From contig NZ_AQQV01000001.1 of the NCBI RefSeq assembly GCF_002088235.1, positions 930,001 through 994,000 on the forward strand: DNA of 64,000 nucleotides, in the 5' to 3' direction. Positions 52,010 through 61,148 of the stretch are shown piece by piece; position 1 is the first letter of the stretch, and the number at the start of each line of letters is the position of its first letter. This DNA comes from Oceanococcus atlanticus. Its GTDB lineage: Bacteria; Pseudomonadota; Gammaproteobacteria; Nevskiales; Oceanococcaceae. A model generated the notes under the pieces. The model made no database searches. It was not told where the DNA came from and saw only the letters and a list, made by a program, of their open reading frames with translations. Position numbers and translations under genes: made by a program.

Positions 52010-52867
52010 TTATAGCGAATATCCCAAGGCCGGGATGATCTTGCTCAACCGCTGGTTGACCTGCTCCAACGTCTGAGGTTTCAGGCCCAGAAACTGTCCA
52101 GGATTCCGGTTACGGATGTGGCTACCCTCGCCCTGCGCTGCCTGCCCCAATCCGGATAATGCCCACAAACCATCTCGCCGTTGCTGGGTCAGGGGAATAT
52201 CCAGGACCTCGCTGAGTGAGCTCGCCCAAGTGTCAAAATCACTGAGCATGCGCTCGTACTGCAATACCCGAAAACCGTGCTGCTGCACCATACGTGCAAA
52301 ACCGGCAAAGGTATCCTCAACTGTGTTCAGATAGTCGAGCGCGTAAGCATCCAATCCTAACGCCAACGCACGCTCACGAGCTGCAAAAAATCGCGCGCGC
52401 GCCCCGGACGCCGCCGGCGCAATATGACTTCGGCTGATCGAATGGTAGTGCGAGACCAGCACATCTCGCGGATCGCGGACGCAGACCAGGCCAGCCTGAC
52501 CGAGCAACACCTCATCCGGCAGCTCGGACCGTATCGGGCAGTACACGTAGCCCTTTTGTGGATGGAAAATCGCAGGTGCATGTCGCCTCAGATACGGCGC
52601 AACCGGGGTTCCTTGCACATTCCACAGATAGCCCTCCAAATCCATGCAGCGAGCCGGATCCTCAACCAGGTAGCGAACCGCCCTGGACAAATACGTCGAG
52701 GCCGCTTTGTGGGCACAAAATACGAACGCGCCGGGCTGTTCACTGACCTGTGGGGCATAGCCCTGCAGGTGTCGATGCTCACGCCGATGCACAACCCGTT
52801 TGTATGCCCGTTTCAGACCTGGCCAGCGCTGACTTACGCGCTGGCGCCATCTATGCTGAGCGCTCAT
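52010..52867 (-). CDS. Sulfotransferase domain protein 1
   Basis: A 285-residue sulfotransferase. The 5'-phosphosulfate loop is AFVFCAHKAASTYLSRAV (about residues 47-64), and the 3'-phosphate motif is VCVRDPRDVLVSHYHSISRSH (about 129-150), very close to the RDPRDxxVS pattern of cytosolic sulfotransferases. It would move sulfate from PAPS to a hydroxyl or amino group of a sugar. A basic N-terminal segment (RWPGLKRAYKRVVHRREHRH) may help substrate binding. It is convergent with the WecG-type gene and probably co-transcribed with the next sulfotransferase gene. Confidence 0.85.
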   Translation of the reverse strand: MSAQHRWRQRVSQRWPGLKRAYKRVVHRREHRHLQGYAPQVSEQPGAFVFCAHKAASTYLSRAVRYLVEDPARCMDLEGYLWNVQGTPVAPYLRRHAPAIFHPQKGYVYCPIRSELPDEVLLGQAGLVCVRDPRDVLVSHYHSISRSHIAPAASGARARFFAARERALALGLDAYALDYLNTVEDTFAGFARMVQQHGFRVLQYERMLSDFDTWASSLSEVLDIPLTQQRRDGLWALSGLGQAAQGEGSHIRNRNPGQFLGLKPQTLEQVNQRLSKIIPALGYSL

Positions 52868-52898
52868 CTTGACTCAACCCCATAAGCGCATGGAGTAC

Positions 52899-53873
52899 TC
52901 AAGACTGGGCCTCATCCAAGGAATGTGCCCATGCTGAGCAATCGAATTCAATCCGTTCTCGAAGTTCGTCAAGGTCGTCTCGCAAAACTTGTACGACCGA
53001 CGCTGGCAACTCCACATGAGCATCACGCGAAGTATCATCGACAGGCTCGAGCAATTGGGTGCCCAGCGCGGCTTTCAACCGCTTCCTGAAGCCGGCCGCA
53101 GGCACGGCCGCCTTTACCCATTTTTTCAACATGTTGGGCTGATACAGCAAACGCGCAAGCAGACCATGCACGCGCGACTTGGGGCGTCCAGAGACATTGA
53201 ATTTTGTTGACGTATTGAAACGCCAAGGTACCAGCCCCCAGCGCTCGCACAGCTGGTTGCAAATCTCACCAGCATCGGCGGTCAGCAAGTCGTACGGGAA
53301 AACCTCGACCGAATCGAAAACTTCTTGGTACGCACGCAACGCTGGCGCATAGGTGCTGACGCCCACGTAATCGAAGCTGAAGTGCCAATTTGCCTGCCGG
53401 CGTTTTGCCACCACCTGCGCATCCAACGCAGCTTCAAGAGACAAATTCTCGGTTCCGTTTCTCTGCTTCATACGGTAACTCGAACCTATACGCTTCACCG
53501 GATCTCGCAGCAGAACAACGATACGAACTTTATGAACATCGTTGCCAAGCACGCGTTTGAGACTGGCGATCACGTGTTCATAGTCATAGAGATACGCTGG
53601 GCAGGCTTCCAGACGAATGGGGGCCTCCGCCTGGGCTGCAAACATCCGAGAATAATCCGCTAGCCCTCGTAAGCATCGCTCACGGTTGGCCTGAGCAGCC
53701 CAAGAGTCTGCAGGCCGGTCATGCTGGGACAGCAAATACGTTTCCTTGAAGTAGCTGCCAACAATCTGTGGGTGCTGAGACAAGTAGTAGAACAGCGAGG
53801 ACGTGCCGGCCTTTTCAGCCCCGATGATCAAAGCATTTGGCAGCAAATTTTCGCTCACCGCACCCGATTCCAT
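52899..53873 (-). CDS. Sulfotransferase domain protein 2
   Basis: A 324-residue sulfotransferase of the bacterial heparan-sulfotransferase-like type. The PAPS 5' loop is ALIIGAEKAGTSSLFYYLSQHPQ and the 3' motif is VVLLRDPVKRIGSSYRM. KETYLL after the first motif holds a typical Glu. It presumably sulfates the polysaccharide made by this locus. ATG 53873 gives the family N terminus; the open frame runs to 53969 inside the next gene. It overlaps the upstream membrane-protein gene by 19 bases in another frame. The gene differs strongly from sulfotransferase 1. Confidence 0.88.
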   Translation of the reverse strand: MESGAVSENLLPNALIIGAEKAGTSSLFYYLSQHPQIVGSYFKETYLLSQHDRPADSWAAQANRERCLRGLADYSRMFAAQAEAPIRLEACPAYLYDYEHVIASLKRVLGNDVHKVRIVVLLRDPVKRIGSSYRMKQRNGTENLSLEAALDAQVVAKRRQANWHFSFDYVGVSTYAPALRAYQEVFDSVEVFPYDLLTADAGEICNQLCERWGLVPWRFNTSTKFNVSGRPKSRVHGLLARLLYQPNMLKKWVKAAVPAAGFRKRLKAALGTQLLEPVDDTSRDAHVELPASVVQVLRDDLDELRERIEFDCSAWAHSLDEAQS

Positions 53874-55243
53874 TGCCGCCACCTCACTCCCAACGCTATC
53901 GCAATCGCGTACATCAAACAGCCGAACTCGTGACTCGGCGGCAAAAGAAAGGTCGATTGGGTAAGACAATAGGTCACCATCACCATGGCAATGACCCTGA
54001 CCATCAAATGATCAAACCTGTCTGAAAGCTTCAAGGTGGACAAACGTGTGAACAGGGTTGCCATCACAATGCCCGCAACCCAGATTGCACCCAGCCAACC
54101 CAATCCGTAGACCAATTCGAAGAATGCGCTGTGCGCACTCCCGATTTTGCTGGGATTGAGGCTTTCCAGCATGAGCCCACGATATTCGCCGATCGACATT
54201 CCCTGAAAGTCATGACGAAACCCAGCAACAAAGCCATGCCCAACAAAGACCTCAGCATTGTCCGAAATCCAATCCCAGATCAGCGTTCTGCCACTTAACG
54301 TTGACAAGGCCTCTGGCTTGTCGCGCGTCAACGCAGAATAGATATCGTCATAGAAAAAGGCCGCGATCAGGACGCCCAAAACAGGTAGCAACACAGCCGC
54401 AGGCCCCAGCAGATTGGTTCTGTAGCCCGCCACCTGAGGCTCAGCAACGCCTCCACGCATACGCAGCGAAAAGAGCAGCATGGCCCCCACACCCAGTGCA
54501 GCTGCGGCGTAACCGATTCGCACATCAGGCAGACTCAATGCGATTGCCGCAAAGAAAACCAGCACACCTGACCACAAGACGCGCCCCGTGCGCATGAAGT
54601 GATAAGCCGCATATACGAAGGTCACTGCGCCCGCGAGCGACATATTGCCGATATCGTTGCCTTTGACCCGCCAACGCCCCTGACTGTAAACATTCACCGT
54701 TTCTGGTGAAACGATGTTCGCTACCAGCACCAACAGGATGAGGATCAGATTCACTTTAAAAAAAGCGGTCAACACAAATTCCAGGCGCAGCTTGTCGGTG
54801 CCGATGCACAAACCAACGAAAATCGCTGAACCGAGACCAATCGCAAACAGTGACGACATCACGATGGTCAAAAATGCCGATGGTGCGTTGATCGCCGACA
54901 TCCACATCAGTGTGGGAATCGACAACAAACCAAGCACCCAAGGGGCGATTTGACGTGGCATCAAACGCTGATCACGCCATTTCAGAACATGCATGACCAC
55001 AACTGCGGCAGCCAGGCCGTAGACGAGAAGCTGCAGCAACACGAAGACATCAACCCTGCCTGCGGCGCTGGCCCCGAGGCCACGAGAGCCATATGCCCGC
55101 CAAACCGGAGGGCCAAAAACCATCAGCAAACTGGGCATCAAGATGACCCACTCACTGGTCGTACCGCCCCACAAGCGCTGGCGACCCATGACCGGATGGC
55201 TCGCCTCTTCCTGCCCCCGGGCCGGCCCTAGACTATTGAGCAC
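53855..55243 (-). CDS. Second O-antigen polymerase/ligase-like membrane protein
   Basis: A roughly 462-residue protein with about ten to twelve hydrophobic helices. Its late periplasmic loop is of Wzy/WaaL type: TLSGRTLIWDWISDNAEVFVGHGFVAGFRHDF, then KIGSAHSAFFELVYGLGWLGAI. The H-S-A-F-F-E and G-H-G-F motifs are typical of this superfamily. GTG 55243 overlaps the end of the CDP-alcohol phosphotransferase gene; ATG 55189 is an alternative. With the protein at 46588-48030 there are two candidates for polymerase and ligase, so one may polymerise and the other attach the chain or serve a second polymer. Confidence 0.82.
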   Translation of the reverse strand: MLNSLGPARGQEEASHPVMGRQRLWGGTTSEWVILMPSLLMVFGPPVWRAYGSRGLGASAAGRVDVFVLLQLLVYGLAAAVVVMHVLKWRDQRLMPRQIAPWVLGLLSIPTLMWMSAINAPSAFLTIVMSSLFAIGLGSAIFVGLCIGTDKLRLEFVLTAFFKVNLILILLVLVANIVSPETVNVYSQGRWRVKGNDIGNMSLAGAVTFVYAAYHFMRTGRVLWSGVLVFFAAIALSLPDVRIGYAAAALGVGAMLLFSLRMRGGVAEPQVAGYRTNLLGPAAVLLPVLGVLIAAFFYDDIYSALTRDKPEALSTLSGRTLIWDWISDNAEVFVGHGFVAGFRHDFQGMSIGEYRGLMLESLNPSKIGSAHSAFFELVYGLGWLGAIWVAGIVMATLFTRLSTLKLSDRFDHLMVRVIAMVMVTYCLTQSTFLLPPSHEFGCLMYAIAIALGVRWRQWNRVR

Positions 55244-55928
55244 CGTCAAACCTACGCATTGCGATATACGCGCTGTGCGCCATTCCCAAAGCGCCCAATC
55301 CAAACAAAGCCACACTTAGCAGTGTCGTATTTTCACGCAACACGCAGACCAGCAAGGACACCGTCAGGGTATCCGTGAGTGAAACCGCCGAGCGACGCAC
55401 AAGATGCAGCACACCCGCTGTGCGAAAGCGTTCCTTCGCGGCTTTGCGAAACATCGATGCGGTGAACAAATCCTGGCTACGCCCCACGACCATGACCAGC
55501 GCGCCAGCAATCAAAAGCAAAATCTGCTTCGGATCGGCTCCCGCTTCAACGTGGTACCACAGCACCGCGAACGGCACGATGCCAATCACCGCGTAGTCGC
55601 AGTAGACATCCAGCCAGCCACCACGCTCGCTGGCCGTTTGAGTGGCGCGAGCAACCTGACCATCTGCGCAATCAAGAAGGTAGGCAAAGGTGAGCAACAA
55701 CCATGCAATGAACTGTGCCACAACGCCGGCTTCACCCAGCGCGAGAACCCCCGCGCCGGCCAAAGCCAGGGTCAAGGCGGCAAGCGTAACCTGGCTCGCA
55801 CTAACACCCACGCGAACCGCTGCCCAGGCAATGACACCGGCAATTGGTTGGGCCACAACCCAAGTCGGTGGAGGACCACCAGCCGCATACTCACGATGCC
55901 AAAAACGGCCAAGCGACGGCGTGCCCAT
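55233..55928 (-). CDS. CDP-alcohol phosphatidyltransferase family membrane enzyme
   Basis: A 231-residue integral membrane protein. The full CDP-alcohol phosphotransferase signature D-x2-D-G-x2-A-R-x8-G-x3-D-x3-D is present: DCADGQVARATQ, then ERGGWLDVYCDY. All four Asp that bind metal and the diphosphate are kept. About five to six membrane helices are visible. Members move a phospho-alcohol from a CDP-alcohol to an acceptor alcohol. The acceptor here is unknown; with the TagD-like enzyme of the same locus it may decorate the glycan or its lipid carrier. ATG 55928 lies 13 bases after the upstream stop. Confidence 0.85.
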   Translation of the reverse strand: MGTPSLGRFWHREYAAGGPPPTWVVAQPIAGVIAWAAVRVGVSASQVTLAALTLALAGAGVLALGEAGVVAQFIAWLLLTFAYLLDCADGQVARATQTASERGGWLDVYCDYAVIGIVPFAVLWYHVEAGADPKQILLLIAGALVMVVGRSQDLFTASMFRKAAKERFRTAGVLHLVRRSAVSLTDTLTVSLLVCVLRENTTLLSVALFGLGALGMAHSAYIAMRRFDGAQ

Positions 55929-55941
55929 CAACCAGACCGCC

Positions 55942-56850
55942 TCAAGACTGGCGCTTGCGCCAACGGCGCTGAAACAAGGCGCTGAGCAGTGGTGCACCGA
56001 CCACCAATGCCCAATGCCGTGCTCGCATGGGATCACACCTCAGGGCCCGGCATCCTTGTGCCGACGCCGCAACCCAATCGCCTTGCGTAGCCAGAAAACG
56101 CCCCAGCATGTAGTGCAGGTTTGACATCAGGTGACTGTCGCCCTGCGGGCGAAATTTGTCCACGAAAATCTGCAAATCGTGAACACGCCGAGATACATCC
56201 GCACCGATACCCTGTGGGCTGGGGTGAGAGATCACACCCAATTCCGGCGTGTATTCAACGGTATATGCCTGACTCACACGGAACATCAGGTCCCAGTCAT
56301 CCCACACACGCAGAGTTTCATCAAATCCGCCGAGCGCGACCAAGCAATCTCGCCGCGCCAGCCAGGTTTGGGTAAATGCAAACAAATGTCTGGCCAGTGC
56401 GCACCGCGCATCAGCAGCAAGAGACAAGGCTTTCGGGGGAAACACGAACTGATCGTCGTGGCTGTTGTAACGCACCATCGCGCACGAAGTCAGAGCCAGA
56501 TTTTTATCGACCGCGAAATACTTGAGCTGCGAGCTCAGACGATCGTACAGCCACTCATCATCGTCATCGTGAAACGCGACGAATTCGCCCGCCGCCGCCC
56601 TCAAACCCGTGTTACGAGTCGCCGCGGCGCCGCCATTGGTCTCCCGCCGTATGTACTTCACCCGCGTGTTGTTGGCATAGCGTGACATCACACGGGCTGT
56701 GTCGTCACTGGATGCATCGTCCACCACCAGCAGCTCGATATTCTCATGAGCCTGGTGGAGAACACTTTCGATCGCGCGCACGATCAGGTTCGCTCGATTG
56801 TAGGTCGGCATCACAACGCTAACCAGCGGCTCGCTTGATTGAATACTCAC
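55942..56850 (-). CDS. Glycosyltransferase family 2 protein
   Basis: A 302-residue GT-A enzyme. It has VSVVMPTYNRANLIVRAIESVL, LLVVDDASSDDT, a diphosphate-binding acidic cluster (VAFHDDDDEW; the metal site lies in the DDDD run) and the FDETLRVWDDWDLMFRVSQ acceptor-side motif. The C-terminal 80 residues form helical pairs (LHYMLGRFLATQGDWVAASAQGCRALRCDP) like a TPR. GTG 56850 is preceded by GAGGG and lies two bases after the upstream stop, so these genes form one transcript. Sugar unknown. Confidence 0.88.
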   Translation of the reverse strand: MSIQSSEPLVSVVMPTYNRANLIVRAIESVLHQAHENIELLVVDDASSDDTARVMSRYANNTRVKYIRRETNGGAAATRNTGLRAAAGEFVAFHDDDDEWLYDRLSSQLKYFAVDKNLALTSCAMVRYNSHDDQFVFPPKALSLAADARCALARHLFAFTQTWLARRDCLVALGGFDETLRVWDDWDLMFRVSQAYTVEYTPELGVISHPSPQGIGADVSRRVHDLQIFVDKFRPQGDSHLMSNLHYMLGRFLATQGDWVAASAQGCRALRCDPMRARHWALVVGAPLLSALFQRRWRKRQS

Positions 56851-56852
56851 CC

Positions 56853-57818
56853 TTACCCTCGATGCGTTTTTGTCGACCAGTGCAGGCGCCTCAAGGCCTG
56901 CCGCCACTGGCGTAACTGGCGTACAGTGCTTTCGCCGCCGACCCGGGATGCAAGCAACAGCAAGCGCGCCGCCAACAATCCAGGACGGATTTGCAAGGCC
57001 TTTCGCAGCGCGTCATATCCGCGTTGTTTGTCGCCGCAGGTTAATTCGTAACGCCCGATCACGTAATGAAAATACGCCAAACTGGACGGCTGTGCAGCCC
57101 AGCGTGCGCCGTGTTTGTCCAAAATACGGCGCACGCCGGCAACCACGCGTTGCTCATTTCCAGCCATGCTTGTGACATGGCGCTGATCCTGGATAAACAG
57201 CGGCTCGGGCAGGTATACAAAGCGGCAAACATCACTCAAACGCAGCGCCAGTTCCCAGTCGTTGCGAGCAGGCATCAGCACGTCGAAGCCGCCCAACTCA
57301 CGCACAAGTTGCGTGCGCACCAACCAAGCGGGCGTCGCGATAGCGCCCATCGAAATCAAACCACGCACTCGGCTGAAATCCACTTCTGCGAAATCCTGGT
57401 CGCGGAAGCAGTTGCGCAATCCTTGTGGCACCAGACGGATGTAACCCGCCAAGCACAGCCCCACATCATCAGCGGAGGCGTCCAAACAAGCGATCTGCTT
57501 GTCCAGCTTGTCCGGAAGCCAAATATCGTCATCGTCCTGAAACGCCAGCAATTCTGCACGGGCCAGGGCAATCGCCGCATTACGCGCCTCAGAGACTCCG
57601 CTGAACGTATCCAGACGCACGGTTCTAACCCGAGCATCACCGATCTGCGCAAGATACTCGCTGGTACCATCCGTGCATGCGTTGTCGATAACTAAAACTT
57701 CGATATCAGACACGGTTTGCGCCAACACGCTGGCCAAGGCTCGTTGAAACAGGGCCAGTCGGTTATGAGTGGGCAATACCACGCTCACGCGCGGGGGCGG
57801 ATCAATGCTCATAGGCAT
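56853..57818 (-). CDS. Glycosyltransferase family 2 protein
   Basis: A 321-residue GT-A enzyme closely parallel to its downstream neighbour: VSVVLPTHNRLALFQRALASVL, VLVIDNACTDGT, LLAFQDDDDIWLP, then FDVLMPARNDWELALRLSD and a C-terminal TPR-like pair (FHYVIGRYELTCGDKQRGYDALRKALQIRP). The shared layout suggests a tandem duplication. ATG 57818 or ATG 57812 may start it, both overlapping the upstream GT4 gene. Sugar unknown. Confidence 0.88.
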   Translation of the reverse strand: MPMSIDPPPRVSVVLPTHNRLALFQRALASVLAQTVSDIEVLVIDNACTDGTSEYLAQIGDARVRTVRLDTFSGVSEARNAAIALARAELLAFQDDDDIWLPDKLDKQIACLDASADDVGLCLAGYIRLVPQGLRNCFRDQDFAEVDFSRVRGLISMGAIATPAWLVRTQLVRELGGFDVLMPARNDWELALRLSDVCRFVYLPEPLFIQDQRHVTSMAGNEQRVVAGVRRILDKHGARWAAQPSSLAYFHYVIGRYELTCGDKQRGYDALRKALQIRPGLLAARLLLLASRVGGESTVRQLRQWRQALRRLHWSTKTHRG

Positions 57819-59046
57819 GTTTCATAGCGACCAGCCCGGCATAGATTGACTGCAACCCATCAAGATGCTGGTTCACGGTGAAATTTCGCGCCACATGGTC
57901 GCGCCCATGAGCGGCCATCTCTGGCCATTTCGCGTGAGCATCAAGCAGTGCCACCAGCCCTTTATTGACGGCATCTTGATCATCACGCACCACGAAAGCC
58001 GATAAACCACTCGCCACCGTTTCGGGAATTCCGCCGTGCTGCGTCGTCAGTATCGGCAAACCACAGGCTTGTGCTTCCAGCAACACGATGCCCTGCCCTT
58101 CTTCATCCCCCAGATCCGATACGGTACAGGGAAATAAAAAAAGATGATTATCTGCCAACTGCTGTTTGACCACCTCTCGCGGCACGCCCCCGAGAAACTC
58201 AACACAGTGCTCAACGCCCTGTTCGCGGCACAAATTGAGCAGGTTTCGACGACACGGTCCATCACCGATGATGCGATAGCGCACCTCGATGCCCTGCTGC
58301 ACCAGCGAAGCGACCGCAAGAATGGCGCGGTCCAACGCTTTTTGCGGAACCAGCCGCGCCACCGTCAGCAGATGCAGAGGCTGGCCGGGCATCCAATGCC
58401 GCGTTTGAAACACGAAATCTTCAAGCTCAATACCTAGCGGGAGGCGTTGAACCTGCGATGCCCCAAGCCCTATAGACTCGGCCTTGCTCTGCATGAATCC
58501 GGTGGTCACGATAACCCGGTCCGCCCCGCCTTTGAGATAGCGATAGTTCGGCATGCACCCGGCCGCAACACGCGTCAAATCATAACCATGCAATGACACA
58601 ACCAAGGGCTGCTTGAGCAATCCCAGCAAACGCAAACGGGCCAGCAATTCGCCCTGGGGCCCGAAGTGGGCATGGTAGACGTCAGTGTGGCCACCGAGCT
58701 GTATCGCAGCCATCAACGGAACCAGTTCGCCGCGCAGATCATCAGCAAGGAGCTGCCAAGCCTGCTTTGGTCGCATACGCATAAGTGCCATGGCGTTGCG
58801 CACCCAACGACGCCAGCGCGGCTGCACCGGTTGCCAACTGGTGGGACTAAACTCACTTTCCAAGGCTTGCAGCTGATCCACTGCAGCGCCAGGCCGCCGG
58901 CGCAGAACTGTGACGCGGAAGCCACGCGCTTTAAGCCCCCGGACCTGATCGACGACAAAAGTCTCCGACAACTCCGGAAACTGATTGACCACCACCGTTA
59001 TTGCTTGCTTCCCCAGATCATCCCCCGATCTCAAGCACACTTCCAA
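57802..59046 (-). CDS. Glycosyltransferase family 4 protein
   Basis: A roughly 414-residue GT-B enzyme like those of colanic-acid-type clusters (WcaL/AmsK). The acceptor half has VVNQFPELSETFVVDQVRGLKARG and DVYHAHFGPQGELLARL. The donor half has LLTVARLVPQKALDRAILAV, RIIGDGPCRRNL and the EX7E-like DLGDEEGQGIVLLEAQACGLPIL. The start is uncertain: TTG 59046, GTG 59040 and TTG 59034 are all possible. It is the promoter-proximal gene of the minus-strand block 59046 to 52010 and is divergent from the next GT gene. Confidence 0.88.
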   Translation of the reverse strand: MEVCLRSGDDLGKQAITVVVNQFPELSETFVVDQVRGLKARGFRVTVLRRRPGAAVDQLQALESEFSPTSWQPVQPRWRRWVRNAMALMRMRPKQAWQLLADDLRGELVPLMAAIQLGGHTDVYHAHFGPQGELLARLRLLGLLKQPLVVSLHGYDLTRVAAGCMPNYRYLKGGADRVIVTTGFMQSKAESIGLGASQVQRLPLGIELEDFVFQTRHWMPGQPLHLLTVARLVPQKALDRAILAVASLVQQGIEVRYRIIGDGPCRRNLLNLCREQGVEHCVEFLGGVPREVVKQQLADNHLFLFPCTVSDLGDEEGQGIVLLEAQACGLPILTTQHGGIPETVASGLSAFVVRDDQDAVNKGLVALLDAHAKWPEMAAHGRDHVARNFTVNQHLDGLQSIYAGLVAMKHAYEH

Positions 59047-59119
59047 CTGACGACCAACTTGCGGTTCTCAATCAGCCACCCGGTGGGTATTCTAAATCTT
59101 TTGCAGCCTGCGGCAGCCG

Positions 59120-60271
59120 ATGTCCTTGTCATTTGACATGCCTGATTCAAATCGCGCATCAACCACACGCCCCAGGGTTCTGATGACTTGCTCAGCCGGC
59201 GTGGTCAACGACCCTCGCACTTGGTCAGGCACGCCGCACGCGCTTTTTGAGGCCATGAACGACACCGCCTTGATTGATGTCGTTCCTGCCGCACCGCCAA
59301 CAAGCCGACTGCTCAAAAAACTGGCCCGAAAAGCCGACCGGCGACTGCAACAGAACCATCCCAGCATCGACGGCCCACTGAGCCGCCGAGTGCAATGGCA
59401 AAACGTACACGCCCAAGCACGCAGCGCCGCGTGCACCGCCACCTTGCATCTGGGCACTTACGATCTCCCCGCACGCCCACAATCTGGTATGCCGGCCTAC
59501 CTGTATATCGACACCACGTACGATCTGTGGCGCCGGCAGTCGTCGCGGCGCGGAGAAATTTCTGCACGCCAGCAGCGTATTTTCTGGCAACTGGAACAGC
59601 GTGCTGTCAAAGCCACAAAGCATATCTTCGCGATTGGCCAGCACGTCGCGAACAACTTGATCAGCGCTTATGGCTTGGCTGAGTCGAAAATCACGGTCGT
59701 TGGCACCGGTCGAGGCAACATCGCCCCCTATGCTGGCCCCAAAGATTTTCAGAATGGTCGAATTCTGACCGTAGCCAAAGTACGCCCAGATGACAAAGGC
59801 ATCCCTTTATTGCTTGATGCGTTTGCACACGCGCGACGACAAAACCCCCGATTGACGCTAACAGTTGTGGGTGGACAAAAAATACCTGGCATAGCGCAAA
59901 TGGAAGGGGTTGAAGCGACCGGCTGGCTGACCGAAGAGCAGCTGCAATCCTTGTTCGAAAATGCCTCTTTATTCGTTATGCCAGCGCACTACGAACCTTG
60001 GGGCTTGGTCTACCTTGAAGCACTCAGCTGCCAAGTGCCGATCATGGGGCTACCACGCAACGCATTCCCCGAACTCAGCGCACATGGAGACCACGGCTTT
60101 GCTGCGCGCAGCAACACCAATGAACTGGCACAAGACATTCTAGACGCCCTCGCCGATTCGAAACGGCTGGCCGAAATGGGCCGTAAAGGCTTCGCCTTTG
60201 CAAGCCGATTCGATTGGGCGCACACCGGCAGGGCGATCGCCACAACCATTGCATTGGATCAAAACGCATGA
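59120..60271 (+). CDS. Glycosyltransferase family 4 protein
   Basis: A 383-residue GT-B enzyme. The N-terminal half is divergent (VLMTCSAGVVNDPRTWSGTPHALFEAM). The donor half is typical: ILTVAKVRPDDKGIPLLLDAFAHA, LTVVGGQ, VEATGWLTEEQLQSLF, and the EX7E-like HYEPWGLVYLEALSCQVPIMG. The SGTP motif near the start is like that of glycogen-synthase-type GTs. Sugar unknown. The stop overlaps the next gene by four bases (ATGA). Confidence 0.87.
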   Translation: MSLSFDMPDSNRASTTRPRVLMTCSAGVVNDPRTWSGTPHALFEAMNDTALIDVVPAAPPTSRLLKKLARKADRRLQQNHPSIDGPLSRRVQWQNVHAQARSAACTATLHLGTYDLPARPQSGMPAYLYIDTTYDLWRRQSSRRGEISARQQRIFWQLEQRAVKATKHIFAIGQHVANNLISAYGLAESKITVVGTGRGNIAPYAGPKDFQNGRILTVAKVRPDDKGIPLLLDAFAHARRQNPRLTLTVVGGQKIPGIAQMEGVEATGWLTEEQLQSLFENASLFVMPAHYEPWGLVYLEALSCQVPIMGLPRNAFPELSAHGDHGFAARSNTNELAQDILDALADSKRLAEMGRKGFAFASRFDWAHTGRAIATTIALDQNA

Positions 60272-61083
60272 AGCAAGCACCGGTTCAGTTCGCCGTTGTC
60301 AGCGCTGCACGCAACTGTGAAAGGTGGGTGAGCAAGAATGTCGGATCGGTCATCGAACAAAGCTACCCACATTGGCGAGCCGTGTTAATTGACGATGCTT
60401 CTCACGACAATACCTTCGACGTCGCACGCACCACGGCTGGCCAAGACCCCCGTTACACGGTGCTGCGCAACGAATCCCCGCATGGCGCCTTAGCGAACAT
60501 CGTCCGTGCCAGTGCTCGCGCCGCACGAGCCCCTAACGATGTCATCGTCATTATTGACGGTGACGATTGGCTGGCCGATAGCTTCGCATTGGAACGTTTA
60601 GCCGAGCACTACGCCGATCCAAACCTCTGGTTAAGCTATGGCAGCCACAAATTGCTGCGAGGACGCCTGCGCGATCGTCTCCGCGGCCGCCCCAGCAGAG
60701 GGCAAGCGCGCCCAATACCTGAATCCGTATCGCGTCTCGGTCTTTACCGCTACCAAAATGGGCCCTGGTGTGCCAGCCATCTGCGCGCCTACCGCAAATT
60801 CCTATGGGACGAAGTCCGGGATGAAGACTTGCGTGATGACAACGGTGATTACTTCTGCTCTGCGGCAGACGTGGCCACCATGCTGCCGCTGCTGGAATTG
60901 GCTGGCCCCGAGCACATGCGCTACATCAACGATATTTTGTATGTGTACAACAACGACCACGCGCTGAGTGACAACCAGGAACCGGTGCCACCCTTTGAAC
61001 GACAGCAGTACATCTGCTCGCTGAAAATCAGAGCGAAACCCCGCTATCACGCATTGTCGAATCCATCGGCAATCTCGGCCTGA
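60268..61083 (+). CDS. Glycosyltransferase family 2 protein
   Basis: A 271-residue GT-A enzyme. It has FAVVSAARNCERWVSKNVGSVI, VLIDDASHDNT, the metal-binding VIIDGDDWLAD, and a late FLWDEVRDEDLRDDNGDYFCSAAD stretch that is acidic. It resembles GT2 proteins of capsule loci. ATG 60268 is coupled to the preceding GT4 gene. It is followed by a terminator that chiefly serves the convergent gene. Confidence 0.85.
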   Translation: MKQAPVQFAVVSAARNCERWVSKNVGSVIEQSYPHWRAVLIDDASHDNTFDVARTTAGQDPRYTVLRNESPHGALANIVRASARAARAPNDVIVIIDGDDWLADSFALERLAEHYADPNLWLSYGSHKLLRGRLRDRLRGRPSRGQARPIPESVSRLGLYRYQNGPWCASHLRAYRKFLWDEVRDEDLRDDNGDYFCSAADVATMLPLLELAGPEHMRYINDILYVYNNDHALSDNQEPVPPFERQQYICSLKIRAKPRYHALSNPSAISA

Positions 61084-61097
61084 AATAACAAAACCAT

Positions 61098-61128
61098 AAA
61101 AAAAAGCCCGCGACATAGTCACGGGCTT
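61098..61128 (-). terminator. Rho-independent terminator between convergent genes
   Basis: AGCCCGCGAC and GTCACGGGCT pair (one mismatch) around an ATA loop. On the minus strand the stem is followed by eight T residues, so it terminates the large exported-protein gene. On the plus strand only TTT follows, so it may act weakly on the glycosyltransferase transcript as well. Confidence 0.8.
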
Positions 61129-61148
61129 TGATTCAAGATCAGGTTGCT

